A stretch of DNA of 64,000 bases from Rhizobium ruizarguesonis (GCF_012349115.1 NZ_PQIG01000002.1:62001-126000), one strand, 5' to 3'. Numbered from the stretch's first letter, positions 10,686 through 21,114 are shown. Made by a program: numbers and translations. The notes: generated by a model not told the origin, from the sequence alone.

Positions 10686-13600
10686 TCAAACCCCGGCGGG
10701 CCGCCTCAGATCCAGCGTCAGCGGAAATTCCGGCGAACCCGTCTCGACGCGCGGAATGTATCCGCCCGCCGTATGCCCCCACGGCTCGAACCGGGTGAGC
10801 CGTCTTGCTTCCGCCTCGTTACCGTTGACCGGGAAGGTGTCATAGGTCCGGCCACCCGGATGGGCAACATGATAGATGCAGCCGCCGATCGAACGTTTCG
10901 ACCATGTATCATAAATGTCAAAAGTCAAAGGTGTGTTGATCGGCAGGACGGGATGCAGGCCCGAGGCCGGCTGCCACGCCTTGTAACGGACACCGGCGAC
11001 CGACACGCCCGACGTACCTGTCGGCGTCAGCGGCAGGGTGCGGCCATTGCAGGTGACGGTATAACGCGAGGCATTGTCGGTTTCGAGCCGCACCTGCAGG
11101 CGTTCGACGGAGCTGTCGACGTAACGGGCGGTGCCGCCCGGCGCGCCTTCCTCGCCCATGACATGCCAGGGCTCCAGCGCCTGGCGCAGTTCCAGCTTCG
11201 AGCCCTCGTATTCGACCTCGCCGCAGAAGGGGAAGCGGAATTCGAGCTGGGCCTTGAACCATTCCGGGCTGACGTCGAAGCCGTTTTCGCGAAGATCGGC
11301 AAGCACGTCGAGGAAGTCGGCCCAGACGAAATGTGGCAGCATGAAACGGTCGTGCAGGGTCGTGCCCCAGCGGACGAACTTGCCGTCGACGGGATTGACC
11401 CAGAAGCGGGCGATCAGCGCGCGCACCAGCAATTGCTGGGCAAGCGACATGCGCGCGTTCGGCGGCATCTCGAAACCGCGGAACTCGATGAGGCCGAGCC
11501 GTCCTGTCGGGCCGTCGGGCGAGAACAGCTTGTCGATGCAGATCTCGGCGCGGTGGGTGTTGCCGGTGACGTCGGTCAGAAGATTGCGGAACAGGCGGTC
11601 GACGAGCCAGGGCAGCGGCTGCTGGCCACGGCCGGGGGCTCCGATCTGCGCCATGGCGATCTCCAGCTCGTAGAGGCTGTCGTGACGAGCCTCGTCGATA
11701 CGCGGCGCCTGGCTGGTCGGGCCGATGAACATGCCGGAGAAGAGGTAGGAGAGCGAGGGGTGACGCTGCCAGTGGAGGACGACGCTCTTTAAGAGATCGG
11801 GACGGCGCAGGAAGGGGCTGTTGTTCGGATTGGCGCTGCCGACGACGACATGGTTGCCGCCGCCAGTACCGGTATGGCGACCATCGATCATGAACTTGTC
11901 GGCGCCGAGCCGGGTGGCGCGCGCCTCCTCGTAGATCGCCGTGGTGATGTCGACGCAGTCCTTCCAGTTGGAGGCCGGATGGATATTGACCTCGATGACA
12001 CCGGGATCCGGGGCGACGCGGATGACGTTGATGCGCTCGTCCTGCGGTGGCGGGTAACCTTCGATATGGACGGGAAGCTTGAGCTCGGCGGCGGCGTTTT
12101 CGGCGGCGGCTATCAGCTCGAGATAATCCTCGATGCGCTCGACCGGCGGCATGAAGATGCAGAGCCTGCCGTCGCGCGGCTCGACCGACATGGCGGTGCG
12201 CACAGCGCCGCGGAGTTCGCCGAGCGTCTGTTCGACCCGGCCGCGATTGCTCTCGTCGGCATGGAAGGAGGCTTCCGGCATTGCCCGGCCAGCCGGTACG
12301 AAGACATCAGGTAGCGGTTCGCGTGGGATCGTCGGATCGGCCGGGTGAATATAGGGGTAACGCGCCGGGGGAACATAGGGCAGTGTGCCGAGCGGCAGAC
12401 GGTAACCGATCGGACTGTCGCCCGGGACGAGGAAGATTTTGCCGCGTCGGGTGCGCCATTTCTCGCTGACCCAGACTCGGCTTTGCGCTGCTTTGGCATT
12501 CCATGCCTGAACCGGAAGGATGTAACCGGTCGGGGTCGTGAGGCCGCGGGCGAAGACGCGGGCGATGCGGTTGCGTTCCTCGGGATCCTTCAGCTTCGAA
12601 TTCGCCGGGTCGACGTTTTCGGGAAGGCTGCCTTCCTTGATGATCCAGTCAGCAGGATCCTCATAGGCCGGCTGCACCATATCGGGCTTGATCGCCAGCT
12701 CCTTTGCGATTGCCGTCAGGAGCTTTTCGGCATCCTCGGCTTTGACGCCGGTATCCTTGCCTTCGGCGGCGACCAGATCGAGGTTCTGCCAGACCGGCTT
12801 GCCGTCGCGGCGCCAGTAAAGCGAGAAGGTCCAGCGCGGCAGGCTTTCGCCCGGATACCATTTGCCCTGGCCATAATGCAGGAAACCGCCGGGGGCGAAG
12901 CGTTCGTGCAGCTTGCGGATCAGGATGTCGGCCTTTTCGCGCTTGGTCGGGCCGACGGCGGCGGTGTTCCACTCCTCGGACTGGAAATCGTCGATCGAAA
13001 CGAAGGTCGGTTCGCCGCCCATCGTCAGATGCACGTCCTCGGCCTCGAGGACACGATCGACCTTCTCGCCGAGTTCGTTGAGCTCCTCCCAGCTTTCATC
13101 GGAAAAGGGCTTGGTGATGCGCGGGTGTTCGGCGACGCGCGAGACCTTCATGTCGAAGGCGAATTCGGTTTCGGCCTCGCCGAAATAACCGCCGGAAATC
13201 GGTGCGGCGTTGCGGTAATGCGGCGTTGCGGCAAGCGGGATATGGCTTTCGCCGGTCAGCAGGCCGGACGTCGGATCGAGGCCAACCCAGCCGGCGCCGG
13301 GCAGATAGACCTCTGCCCAGGCATGCAGGTCGGTGAAATCGACTTCGGTGCCGGAGGGGCCGTCGAGCGCCTTCAGGTCCGGCGTCAGCTGGATGAGGTA
13401 ACCGGAGACGAAGCGGGCGGCAAGGCCGAGATGGCGAAGGATCTGGACGAGCAGCCAGCTGGTGTCGCGGCAAGAGCCCTTGGCAGTTTCCAGCGTTTCT
13501 TCCGGCGTCTGCACGCCGGTTTCCATGCGGATGACATAGCCGATCTGCCGCTGCAGACGGGCATTCAGGCCGACGATCATATCGACCGTCGGCTGGTCGG

Positions 13601-14012
13601 GCGACCAGTCGAGCGTCGGCAGCAGCGCCTTCAGGCGCGGACCGGCCGGCTCCGGCGTCATGTAGATCGACAGATCCTCCTGGATCGTTTCAGGGTATCC
13701 GAAGGGCCATTTGGTCGCCTCTTCCTCGACGAAGAAGTCGAAGGGATTGTAGACCGTCATGTCGGCAACGAGATCGACCTCGATCTTGAACTCCGTCACC
13801 GGGTCCGGGAAGACGTAGCGGGCAAGGTAGTTGCCGTAAGGATCCTGCTGCAGGTTGACGAAATGGTTGGAGGGCGTGACCTTCAGCGAGTGGCTGAGCA
13901 CCCTTGTCTTCGAATGCGAGGCAGGTTTCAGTCTGATGATCTGTGGGCCGAGACGGACCGGCTTGTCATAGGTGTAGTGCGTCAGATGATAGATACTGGC
14001 TTTGATCGACAT
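10686..14012 (-). CDS. Large transglutaminase / DUF2126 protein
   Basis: 1108 residues when started at ATG 14012 ([10 protein letters not shown]), where homologues normally start; the frame stays open further upstream. The transglutaminase N-terminal domain covers residues ~1-110. The core has the triad Cys171 (KGSCRDTSW), His220 (DLHAWAEVY) and Asp236 (GLDPTSG). The remaining ~800 residues are DUF2126, with [31 protein letters not shown] and [12 protein letters not shown]. The GGNH and EFRGFE segments recall a glutamine-synthetase-like amidoligase fold, but I cannot prove that from sequence alone. First gene of the cluster, 27 bases before the ATP-grasp gene. Confidence 0.88.
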   Translation of the reverse strand: MSIKASIYHLTHYTYDKPVRLGPQIIRLKPASHSKTRVLSHSLKVTPSNHFVNLQQDPYGNYLARYVFPDPVTEFKIEVDLVADMTVYNPFDFFVEEEATKWPFGYPETIQEDLSIYMTPEPAGPRLKALLPTLDWSPDQPTVDMIVGLNARLQRQIGYVIRMETGVQTPEETLETAKGSCRDTSWLLVQILRHLGLAARFVSGYLIQLTPDLKALDGPSGTEVDFTDLHAWAEVYLPGAGWVGLDPTSGLLTGESHIPLAATPHYRNAAPISGGYFGEAETEFAFDMKVSRVAEHPRITKPFSDESWEELNELGEKVDRVLEAEDVHLTMGGEPTFVSIDDFQSEEWNTAAVGPTKREKADILIRKLHERFAPGGFLHYGQGKWYPGESLPRWTFSLYWRRDGKPVWQNLDLVAAEGKDTGVKAEDAEKLLTAIAKELAIKPDMVQPAYEDPADWIIKEGSLPENVDPANSKLKDPEERNRIARVFARGLTTPTGYILPVQAWNAKAAQSRVWVSEKWRTRRGKIFLVPGDSPIGYRLPLGTLPYVPPARYPYIHPADPTIPREPLPDVFVPAGRAMPEASFHADESNRGRVEQTLGELRGAVRTAMSVEPRDGRLCIFMPPVERIEDYLELIAAAENAAAELKLPVHIEGYPPPQDERINVIRVAPDPGVIEVNIHPASNWKDCVDITTAIYEEARATRLGADKFMIDGRHTGTGGGNHVVVGSANPNNSPFLRRPDLLKSVVLHWQRHPSLSYLFSGMFIGPTSQAPRIDEARHDSLYELEIAMAQIGAPGRGQQPLPWLVDRLFRNLLTDVTGNTHRAEICIDKLFSPDGPTGRLGLIEFRGFEMPPNARMSLAQQLLVRALIARFWVNPVDGKFVRWGTTLHDRFMLPHFVWADFLDVLADLRENGFDVSPEWFKAQLEFRFPFCGEVEYEGSKLELRQALEPWHVMGEEGAPGGTARYVDSSVERLQVRLETDNASRYTVTCNGRTLPLTPTGTSGVSVAGVRYKAWQPASGLHPVLPINTPLTFDIYDTWSKRSIGGCIYHVAHPGGRTYDTFPVNGNEAEARRLTRFEPWGHTAGGYIPRVETGSPEFPLTLDLRRPAGV

Positions 14013-14119
14013 ATTTCTTTTTATCCGGCGCGCATCGTCGTGCGGCTTGCTGTTCCCAAAAAGCACTGTGTGCAATGCAGCGAAAGAAAGCAAGGTGGAA
14101 GGTCAAGGGGCCGACGGCT

Positions 14120-15502
14120 TTACGCCGCCTTGGTAAATGTGACGGCAGCCTTCAGGCCCCTGCCGTCCTTGCCCGGCTCCAGCGTCAGGGCGGCGTTGAA
14201 AAGATTGGCGATTTCATCGACGATCGGCAGGCCGAGGCCGGCACCCGGTGCACCTGTCTCATTGCCGCGCGAAAAACGCCCACGCACCGCCGCCAGCTTC
14301 TCGCGCGGAATGCCGGGGCCATTGTCCTCGACTTCGAGGCGGATCGTCTCTGACGCGGCGATGATGCGGACGGTGACCTCAGCTCCCTTGCCGGCATAAG
14401 CGATGGCATTGCCGGCAAGGTTGCGCAGCATTTCGCCGATCAGCAGCGGCTCGGCGCGGACCATTGCCGGGCTTTCGCCCTCAAAGCCGAGATCAATGCC
14501 GGCGACGGCGGCCGTCGGGATCTGCTCGCCGGTGATTTCTTGAGCGATGGCGGCAAGATCGATGGCGGAGGCAGTCAGCGCCTCCTTGGCGGTGGCGGCG
14601 TCGATCTTCGCCATCAGGAGAAGCTGGGCAAGGATGCGCTCGGCATGCGCCACGGCCTGATCGCCCTTCAGCGCTGCTGCCTGCGCCTCATTAAGCGAGC
14701 CGGCGCGGGCGGAAAGGGCAAGCTGGGTGCGGATGATCGCCAGCGGCGTGCGCAGTTGGTGGCTGGCATTGCCGGTGAAATGGCGCAGCGCATCGAGCGC
14801 CGACTGCAGGCGGACCATAAAGGAATTCACCGTTTCGACCAGCGGCTCAACCTCGCTCGGTACGGTCTGCTTAATCGGATGCAGGTCATCGGGGCTGCGT
14901 TCGCCGATGGCGTCGCCGAGCTTGTAGAGCGGGCGGAGCGCCACCGTGACCGAGATCCAGACGATGACGGCCGCGCCCGCGATCATGAAGGCGAGGCGGA
15001 GTGCGGAGCGGACGAGAATCGCCTGCGCCAACTGCCGGCGGGCGATAGTGGTTTCGGCGACCGTCACGACAAAGGGCACGGACCGGATGCCCGTCGAGGC
15101 CGAGCGTTCGAGCGTGGCGATGCGGATCGGCTCGTCGCGGAAGGTATCGTCGGCGAAGGCGGCCGCATCGCCCGGCGTCTTCTTCAGGACCGGCAAGGAC
15201 TGGTAGCCGGTGATGAATTTGCCCGGCGGGCCGTCGACGCGGTAGAAGACGCGATCCTGCGCGGCCGAGGTCAGCATCTCAAGTGCGACATAGGGGATAT
15301 CGACCTGCAGCGTGCCGTCCTCGGCGACGACGACGCGTTCGGCAATCGCCAGCGCGGAGCCGGCGAGGACGCGGTCGGAGACGATGTTCGATGTCTGGAC
15401 CGCCTCGCGATAGGTATCGGCGAGTGCCAGCGTGCCGATGACGGCTGTGGAGACGAGCAGCCAGAAAAGCAGCCGGCGTCTGAGGGAATAGGCGGCTTTC
15501 AT
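14120..15502 (-). CDS. TctE-like sensor histidine kinase
   Basis: 460 residues. TM1 at ~10-28, a periplasmic 2CSK_N-type sensor domain ~30-158, TM2 at ~168-188, then a HAMP-like segment. The phosphoacceptor is His248 in NASHQLRTPLA; the ATPase domain has LLRNLAGNAIAYA (N box), EDNGPGIP (G1) and GAGLGLPIV (G2). The H-box and 2CSK_N layout are those of TctE/BctE kinases that sense tricarboxylates. It overlaps the response-regulator gene by four bases, and the tctCBA transporter lies about 6 kb away on the other strand. The ligand is inferred from family and neighbourhood. Confidence 0.88.
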   Translation of the reverse strand: MKAAYSLRRRLLFWLLVSTAVIGTLALADTYREAVQTSNIVSDRVLAGSALAIAERVVVAEDGTLQVDIPYVALEMLTSAAQDRVFYRVDGPPGKFITGYQSLPVLKKTPGDAAAFADDTFRDEPIRIATLERSASTGIRSVPFVVTVAETTIARRQLAQAILVRSALRLAFMIAGAAVIVWISVTVALRPLYKLGDAIGERSPDDLHPIKQTVPSEVEPLVETVNSFMVRLQSALDALRHFTGNASHQLRTPLAIIRTQLALSARAGSLNEAQAAALKGDQAVAHAERILAQLLLMAKIDAATAKEALTASAIDLAAIAQEITGEQIPTAAVAGIDLGFEGESPAMVRAEPLLIGEMLRNLAGNAIAYAGKGAEVTVRIIAASETIRLEVEDNGPGIPREKLAAVRGRFSRGNETGAPGAGLGLPIVDEIANLFNAALTLEPGKDGRGLKAAVTFTKAA

Positions 15503-16176
15503 GAGGCCTCGGGCAGCTTGTCGAGATAATAGCCGATGCCGCGGGCAGTCTTCACGGTCAGGCCGTGCGGCGAGAGGCGCTTTCGCAGGCGGCTGACATA
15601 TTGCTCGATGGCGTTTGCGGAAATGTCGTCGTCGAAGGCCGTCAGCGATTGAATGATCGCCTCCTTGGCGACGACCTTGCCGGCCCGCATGAAGAGAATT
15701 TCGAGCAGGCCGAGTTCGCGGGCGGGAATATCGAGGGGCGTGGCGCCCGATGAAAAGGTGCGGGAATTGAGATCGAAGGAGATGCCGCCGAAGCTGACCG
15801 TCGCCGAACGCAGGCCGGCCTGGCGGCGCAGCAGCACGCGCACACGGGCTTCGAATTCGGCGATATCAAAGGGCTTGATCAGATAATCGTCGGCGCCGAG
15901 ATCGAGCCCCTTCACCCGCTCTTCCGGCGTGCCGCGCGCGGTCAGGATGAGGACGGCCGCCTGGTTCTGCCGGGCGCGCATGGCGCGCAGCACGTCGAGT
16001 CCGTCCATCTCGGGCAGGTTGAGGTCGAGGATCACCAGATCGAAATTTTCCGCGGCGATGACCGCATTGGCAGACGCCCCGTCATGGACGACATCGACGG
16101 CATGGCCCGTGCCGCGCAAGATCGCCGACAGGCCGTCGGCCAGCGCGATATTGTCTTCGGTGAGCAGGATGCGCAC
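15499..16176 (-). CDS. TctD-like OmpR-family response regulator
   Basis: 225 residues from GTG 16176, chosen because AGGGG sits 8 bases upstream; an ATG at 16197 lacks a good ribosome site. Receiver domain with the phosphoacceptor Asp51 in LVILDLNLPEMDG and the conserved Lys in LIKPFD. A C-terminal winged helix follows (ARELGLLEILF, then ISANAIEQYVSRLRKRL). Partner of the overlapping kinase. The likely target is the tctCBA operon, by analogy with TctDE/TctCBA of Salmonella and BctDE/BctCBA of Bordetella. Confidence 0.88.
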   Translation of the reverse strand: MRILLTEDNIALADGLSAILRGTGHAVDVVHDGASANAVIAAENFDLVILDLNLPEMDGLDVLRAMRARQNQAAVLILTARGTPEERVKGLDLGADDYLIKPFDIAEFEARVRVLLRRQAGLRSATVSFGGISFDLNSRTFSSGATPLDIPARELGLLEILFMRAGKVVAKEAIIQSLTAFDDDISANAIEQYVSRLRKRLSPHGLTVKTARGIGYYLDKLPEAS

Positions 16177-16270
16177 GGATGTTTCCCCTGTTTTCATAGG
16201 AGATTACAGAGGTGCTGAAGCGATGTCACAGCGATTTTGAAGATTGGGTGAACGCCGGGAAAGACCGGCG

Positions 16271-18139
16271 TTAGCTTCCGGTCCTTTCGATCCGTTCGCG
16301 CTGCATCATTGCGGCGGTGAGCAGCTTCCGGAAGCGGGGATCGTCGCGGATGTTGTCGAGATCGGAATCATTGTCGAACCATTTGATATGGTAGACGGAG
16401 CTGTTCGGTAGCAGCTTCTCCAGCAGATCGATCGCCTGGTCGACGTCGCCGAGAACGGAATAGACGCAGGCGAGATTATACTGCGCGACGATGTCGTCGG
16501 GATCGATGGCGATCGCACGAGCCGCCCAGTCGCGTGCCCTTGTCGCATCGCCCATGTGGGCAAGCGCCAGCGCGCCGCGATGGGCGGGGCCGGAATTTTC
16601 CGGATTGAGGTTGAGGGCGCGTTCGGCGCGCAGCAGGCCGAGGCGCGCCCAGTTTTCCGTATCCAGCACCCGGCCGAGCGAGCGGTAGGCGGACATCAGG
16701 TGAATCGGTGAGACATAGTCGTCCGGACGGATTGCGGCGGCGCGGGTGAAATATTGCACCGATTCGGCAAAGTTGCCGTGCATGAAGAAGAACCGGGCAT
16801 AATGGAAATTCGCCTCGAAGAGGTTCGGGTCGAGCGCCAGGGCACGTTCGAAGGCCGCCGCCGCCCTATCGTCATAGCCGCTCTGATGCAAAGCGAGACC
16901 ATGGGAGGCGTGGGCTTCGGGAAGGTCGGGATCAAGCGCCAGGGCACGGGCGCTCATGTCGAGGATGCGCCTCAGCGGCACGTCGTCAGGTGCCCAATCG
17001 CGGATCGCCGCGTCGCAATCGGCGATGCCGGCATAGGCGCGGGCATAATCCGGATCGAGCTCGACCGCCTTGCAGAACATGCGCCTTGCGAGCTGGAGAT
17101 AGGATTTGGTCCAGGTGTGGGAGAGCTGGCGGCCCCTGAGATAATAGGTATAGGCCTCGACATTGGCGGTCGGCTCAGTTGCGATCGCCTTTTTCTCTTC
17201 CGGCAACAGACGCACCTTCAACTGGCCGACGATCGCATGGGTGATCTCGTCCTGGATAGCGAAGATGTCGGTCATGTCGCGGTCGTAACGCTCGGCCCAG
17301 AGATGGTCGCCATTGGCGGTATCGATCAACTGACCGGAAATGCGCACGCGATTGCCGACGATGCGCACACTTCCCTCAAGCACGTAGCGCACGCCAAGCT
17401 CCTGGGCCAGCCGCTTCACCTTCACCGATATGCCCTTATAGGTGAAGATGGTATTGCGCGGCACGACGTGCAGGCTGGAGATCTTGGAGAGGTCGGTGAT
17501 GATGTCTTCGGTGATGCCGTCGGAGAAATAATCCTGGTCGGCATCGCCGCTCATATTGGTGAAGGGCAGCACCGCGATGAAGCAGGTATTGCGGTTCTGC
17601 GCGACCAATCTGGCGGAGGAAGGCGGCGCCAAGCTGACGGTATAGACCTGAACGGGTTGTCTGATGTTTTTCAGCATATGTTCGCCGATGAATTCGAAGC
17701 CGAGATTGAGGCGCGAGCCGACCTGGTCACGCACCGAGGCCGACACGGCGATGCCGCCCGGCGCTGCGATACGCTCAAGCCTGGCGGCGAGATTGACCCC
17801 ATCTCCGAATATGTCGCCGTTCTCGACCACGACGTCGCCGAGATTAATGCCGATGCGGAATTCGACGCGCTCGTCCTTGGGCACGTTCTCGTTACGGGCC
17901 GCCATGCTGCGCTGGATCTCGGCGGCGCAGGCGACCGCATTCACCACGCTCTGGAATTCGGCAAGGATGCCGTCGCCGGTGAGTTTGACGATCCGGCCCT
18001 TGTAGTCTGAAATACGAATGTCGACCAGCTCGCAGCGATGGCGGTTCAGCGCCTGCAACGTGCCGGATTCATCGATGCCCATCAGCCGGCTGTAGCCGAC
18101 GACGTCTGCAGCAAGAATAGCGCTCAGTCGTCGTTCCAT
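16271..18139 (-). CDS. Class III adenylate/guanylate cyclase with TPR repeats
   Basis: 622 residues. Start set at ATG 18139, seven bases after GGGAGGGG; the ATG at 18151 overlaps that ribosome site and is unlikely. Residues ~1-170 are the cyclase homology domain with both metal Asp (LAADVVGYS, LTGDGILAEF), the base-reading Lys before GDG, and the transition-state Asn/Arg (VNLAARLE). Residues ~190-310 are a TolB-like/FlgO-like middle domain (LPFTNMSGDADQDYFSDG). The rest is TPR repeats. Soluble, without a membrane segment. Rhizobia carry many such cyclases; the stimulus of this one is unknown. Confidence 0.9.
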   Translation of the reverse strand: MERRLSAILAADVVGYSRLMGIDESGTLQALNRHRCELVDIRISDYKGRIVKLTGDGILAEFQSVVNAVACAAEIQRSMAARNENVPKDERVEFRIGINLGDVVVENGDIFGDGVNLAARLERIAAPGGIAVSASVRDQVGSRLNLGFEFIGEHMLKNIRQPVQVYTVSLAPPSSARLVAQNRNTCFIAVLPFTNMSGDADQDYFSDGITEDIITDLSKISSLHVVPRNTIFTYKGISVKVKRLAQELGVRYVLEGSVRIVGNRVRISGQLIDTANGDHLWAERYDRDMTDIFAIQDEITHAIVGQLKVRLLPEEKKAIATEPTANVEAYTYYLRGRQLSHTWTKSYLQLARRMFCKAVELDPDYARAYAGIADCDAAIRDWAPDDVPLRRILDMSARALALDPDLPEAHASHGLALHQSGYDDRAAAAFERALALDPNLFEANFHYARFFFMHGNFAESVQYFTRAAAIRPDDYVSPIHLMSAYRSLGRVLDTENWARLGLLRAERALNLNPENSGPAHRGALALAHMGDATRARDWAARAIAIDPDDIVAQYNLACVYSVLGDVDQAIDLLEKLLPNSSVYHIKWFDNDSDLDNIRDDPRFRKLLTAAMMQRERIERTGS

Positions 18140-18574
18140 GACCCCTCCCATGGATCTTCCCAGTTTAGTCTAGCTTTTTATAGAGTTTTTGTCGCGTAGA
18201 GTCGTCCCCCGAATAATAAATTCGGGCGGTCTCGACGTTTTTAACGCGGCAGCGCGACCATATAACGTCGTCGATCTTCATCAATACTCTAAATGGGTGA
18301 AGGATGGCGGTCGTCCCTAATCCTTTGTGATGAAAATGGGATTCTAACCGGAGAAGGCGGCAGTGTTCAGCTTTGGCCGATGCTTCTGGAATCGGCATCA
18401 TGAAACCGATCGCCGATGGATTTAGGGCTTGAGCCGGACCTAATGGCATAACTTAGAAGACGAATCGCGAGGGAAACAACACGGACGAAATGGTGATTTG
18501 CGCTTGCTTCAACCGTTGCCGTGAGACCGGCGCAGGTTATTGTGGCGACGTTTCATGCGCAAGAGAGGTTTTGG
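18140..18574 (+). other. Intergenic region between divergent genes
   Basis: 435 bases separating the cyclase (minus) from the carbamoyltransferase remnant (plus), AT-richer than its surroundings near 18170-18260. It should contain promoters for both directions, but I see no clear -35/-10 pair or palindrome. A minus-strand frame at 18165-18449 could encode 94 residues; it resembles nothing I know and has no good ribosome site, so I do not call it. Confidence 0.6.
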
Positions 18575-19395
18575 ATGACAGCTTCGGCCCGAAATTTTCT
18601 GGAGTTTCATAATATTCCGGAGGCCGGGCTTCGATCGATTGTCGCTCGCGCCGGCGAGCTCGCCGGCGCCTGGGATGAGCGTGCGATGCCGCAGAGCCTT
18701 GCGGGAAAACGCGTCGCGCTGATTGTCGACGACGGCGGCTGGCGCAATACGACCGCCTTCGATCTCGGCATCCAGGCGATGGGCGGCATCTGCGTGCATG
18801 TACCAATCAGCTTTAATACCAGGGAGGAAACCAGCGATCTTGCGGGTTATCTTGGCAACTGGTTCGACATGCTGGTGATCCGCACGAAGGAGCTTGCGAC
18901 ACTGAAGGCGGTCGCTGCTGTCTCGCCGGTGCCTGTCATCAACGCGCGGACGCGTTCCAACCACCCTTGCGAGACGCTCGGCGACCTTGCCTATATCAAG
19001 AGCCGGCGTGGCGGCGGACGCGAATATCTTCCGCTCCTGGGTCGAAGCGTCGATTGCGCTGCCGATCGAGGTGGTGCAGGTCTATCCCGAACGCTGGCAT
19101 GTCCGAGACAGCGCGCTGCTCGATGGGCGCTTCCGCGCGAGCACCGACATGGGCGAACTATTGGATGCCGACGTCATCGTCACCGATTCATGGCCGGGCG
19201 ACGCCGCGGCCGATGCACTTGCCGGCCACCGGGTCGGGACCGATGTGCTCGATCGGTTGCGGGAGGACGCGATCTTCCTGCCATGCCCGCCGGTTAAGCG
19301 CGGCCAGGAGGTGACGGCCGAGTTGCCGAAGCCGTGCCGCCAAGGCCTTTCTGCTGCATGCTCAAAATGCACTGATGGAGTGGGTCGCCTCCTAG
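18575..19395 (+). pseudogene. Aspartate/ornithine carbamoyltransferase-family pseudogene, two frameshifts
   Basis: ATG 18575 follows AGAGAGG and opens a carbamoyltransferase-like frame: NFLEFHNIPEAGL, then GKRVALIVDDGGWRN in place of the usual STRT carbamoyl-phosphate loop, then ARTRSNHPCETLGDLAYI matching the family HPCQ-LADL motif. Near 19010 homology moves to the next frame (ADANIFRSWVEASIALP, then FLPCPPVKRGQEV, equivalent to HCLP...RG.EV). About 7-10 residues of the expected strand seem missing at the junction. Around 19335 it moves again, ending AKAFLLHAQNALMEWVAS and TAG at 19393-19395. The whole gene can be followed but not in one frame, so it is a decayed gene or, less likely, a sequencing error. 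Confidence 0.75.
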
Positions 19396-19465
19396 TTCCG
19401 GCCTTCGATCTCCACCGCGCAACACGTTCATGATAGAAGAGGCGAGGGATCGGGAGGTTTGGCAG

Positions 19466-19978
19466 ATGGGAGAGTTGACGATCGAGCTCGCGAAAGGTCC
19501 GGTAGAGATCGCCGCAGTGCGGGATCTCTGCCGATCATTCCGGCAATGGCTCTATGACAATTATCCCCAGCATCGGCCGGTGATCGATCTCTATTACAAT
19601 CCGCAAAAATTCGAGGCGCTGCTCATCGACCTGCCGCAGATTCACGCAAGGCCGAAGGGCGCGATCTTCCTGGCGCGGCTCGACGGAGAGCCTGTCGGCT
19701 GCGTCATGCATCACGAGCAGGCGCCTGACATTGCTGAGATGAAAAGGCTTTTCGTCTCGGCCGTCGCTCGCGGTCATGGTGTTGCCGTTGCGCTCTGCGA
19801 GGCATCGATCGCCCAGGCGAGAGCTGACGACTATCACTCGATGCGGCTTGACACCGGCATTTTTCAGACGGCAGCGCAGGGACTCTATCGGCGCCTCGGC
19901 TTCCGGGAGCGGAATGCCTACTATCAGGTCCCGCCGGAGCTCGAACAGATCCTGCTCTTCTTCGAGCGGGAACTGTGA
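19466..19978 (+). CDS. GNAT-family N-acetyltransferase
   Basis: 170 residues from ATG 19466, which has GGGAGG eight bases upstream; an in-frame ATG at 19430 has none. It has the GNAT fold: IFLARLDGEPVGCVM (beta-4), MKRLFVSAVARGHGVAVALCE (the acetyl-CoA pyrophosphate loop, Q/RxxGxG/A-like) and a C-terminal LYRRLGFRERNAYY. The acceptor is unknown. It lies between the carbamoyltransferase remnant and the solute-binding protein gene, all on the plus strand, with only short gaps. Confidence 0.85.
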   Translation: MGELTIELAKGPVEIAAVRDLCRSFRQWLYDNYPQHRPVIDLYYNPQKFEALLIDLPQIHARPKGAIFLARLDGEPVGCVMHHEQAPDIAEMKRLFVSAVARGHGVAVALCEASIAQARADDYHSMRLDTGIFQTAAQGLYRRLGFRERNAYYQVPPELEQILLFFEREL

Positions 19979-20049
19979 TCCCGTCACGCACCGCGTGCCG
20001 CCTCGGTCGCGGCCTTGCTCCTCCCGGCGTGCTCAGGCATTGTTGCAGG

Positions 20050-21114
20050 ATGAGGAGAGCTTTCATCTTGCTGCTGGCGTTCTGGCCGGGTTTTGCGTTG
20101 GCGGATCAGGCCTTCTATCCGGCAAAATCGGGCAACGCCGATGCGCCGGTGCTGACGGTTTATTCCTCGCTCGACGAACCGTTGGCGCGGCCGATGATCC
20201 GGGGTTTCCAGGAGGCCAATCCCGACGTCGCGGTCAAATATGAGGACATGCTGACCGGCGACATCTACGACCGGATCGTCCGGGAAACGGATGCCGGCAA
20301 GAAGACGGCGGACTTCGCCTTTTCCTCGGCGATGGACCTGCAGGTGAAGCTTTCCAACGACGGATATGCGCAGGTCAGCAACCTGCCGATGAGTGCGCCA
20401 TGGCCGAAATGGGCGAACTGGCGTAACACCGCCTATGCGCTCACCTTCGAGCCGGCGGTGTTCGTCTATCACAAGCCGAGCTTCGCGCATGAGCCGGTGC
20501 CGAGCTCGCGGGCTGAATTCGTCGATTATCTGAAGCGCAAGGGCAACGACGTCCATGGGCGGATCGGTACCTACGATATCGAGCGCTCCGGCGTCGGCTT
20601 CCTTTTCATGGCGCGCGACCAGGAGCAGTTCGGCGACATCTGGTCGGTGATCGGGGCGATGGGGGCTGCCGGCGTCAAGCTTTATTCGACGAGTTCGGCG
20701 ATTCTCGAACGCGTTGCCGACGGGCGCTTCGTGCTCGGCTACAATATTCTCGGCTCCTATGCGGCCGACTGGGCCTCGCGTTATCCCGATGTCGGCATCG
20801 TGCTGCCGAAGGATTATACGGTGGTGATGTCGCGGATCGGACTGGTGCCGCAGGCGGCCGCCGAGCCGGAGCTAGGGCGGCGTTACCTCACCTTCTTCAT
20901 GTCGCGAGAAGGGCAGACGATCATGGCGCGCGAACTGCAGATTCCGGCCGTCAGCCCCGAAGTCGCGGGGGAGAATACCGCCAATACGCTGCAGGAACTG
21001 CTCGGCGCCCAACTGCGGCCGGTGCCGGTCAGCCCCGGGTTGATGGTCTATCTTGACCAGGTGAAGCGGGCGCGGCTGATCGCGCACTGGAACGAGGTTC
21101 TGCGGACGCAGTGA
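20050..21114 (+). CDS. Periplasmic solute-binding protein (iron/ABC type, family 1)
   Basis: 354 residues from ATG 20050, with a clear signal peptide (MRRAFILLLAFWPGFALA then DQ). A GTG at 19975 would add 25 residues ahead of the signal and overlap the GNAT stop. The mature part matches AfuA/Fbp-like binding proteins: LTVYSSLDEPLARPMIRGFQ, VKYEDMLTGDIYDRI and GYNILGSYAADWA. No permease or ATPase gene is adjacent, so this is an orphan binding protein. Its position between tctDE and tctCBA suggests it might present a ligand to the TctE-like sensor; that is inference. Confidence 0.85.
   Translation: MRRAFILLLAFWPGFALADQAFYPAKSGNADAPVLTVYSSLDEPLARPMIRGFQEANPDVAVKYEDMLTGDIYDRIVRETDAGKKTADFAFSSAMDLQVKLSNDGYAQVSNLPMSAPWPKWANWRNTAYALTFEPAVFVYHKPSFAHEPVPSSRAEFVDYLKRKGNDVHGRIGTYDIERSGVGFLFMARDQEQFGDIWSVIGAMGAAGVKLYSTSSAILERVADGRFVLGYNILGSYAADWASRYPDVGIVLPKDYTVVMSRIGLVPQAAAEPELGRRYLTFFMSREGQTIMARELQIPAVSPEVAGENTANTLQELLGAQLRPVPVSPGLMVYLDQVKRARLIAHWNEVLRTQ

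Noticed and set aside
18165..18449. Minus-strand 94-residue frame upstream of the cyclase
   Set aside because: No ribosome site, no recognisable motif, and AT-rich promoter-like composition.
20050..21114. Binding protein as part of a complete ABC transporter operon
   Set aside because: Neither permease nor ATPase genes are adjacent; the next genes belong to the unrelated TctABC family.
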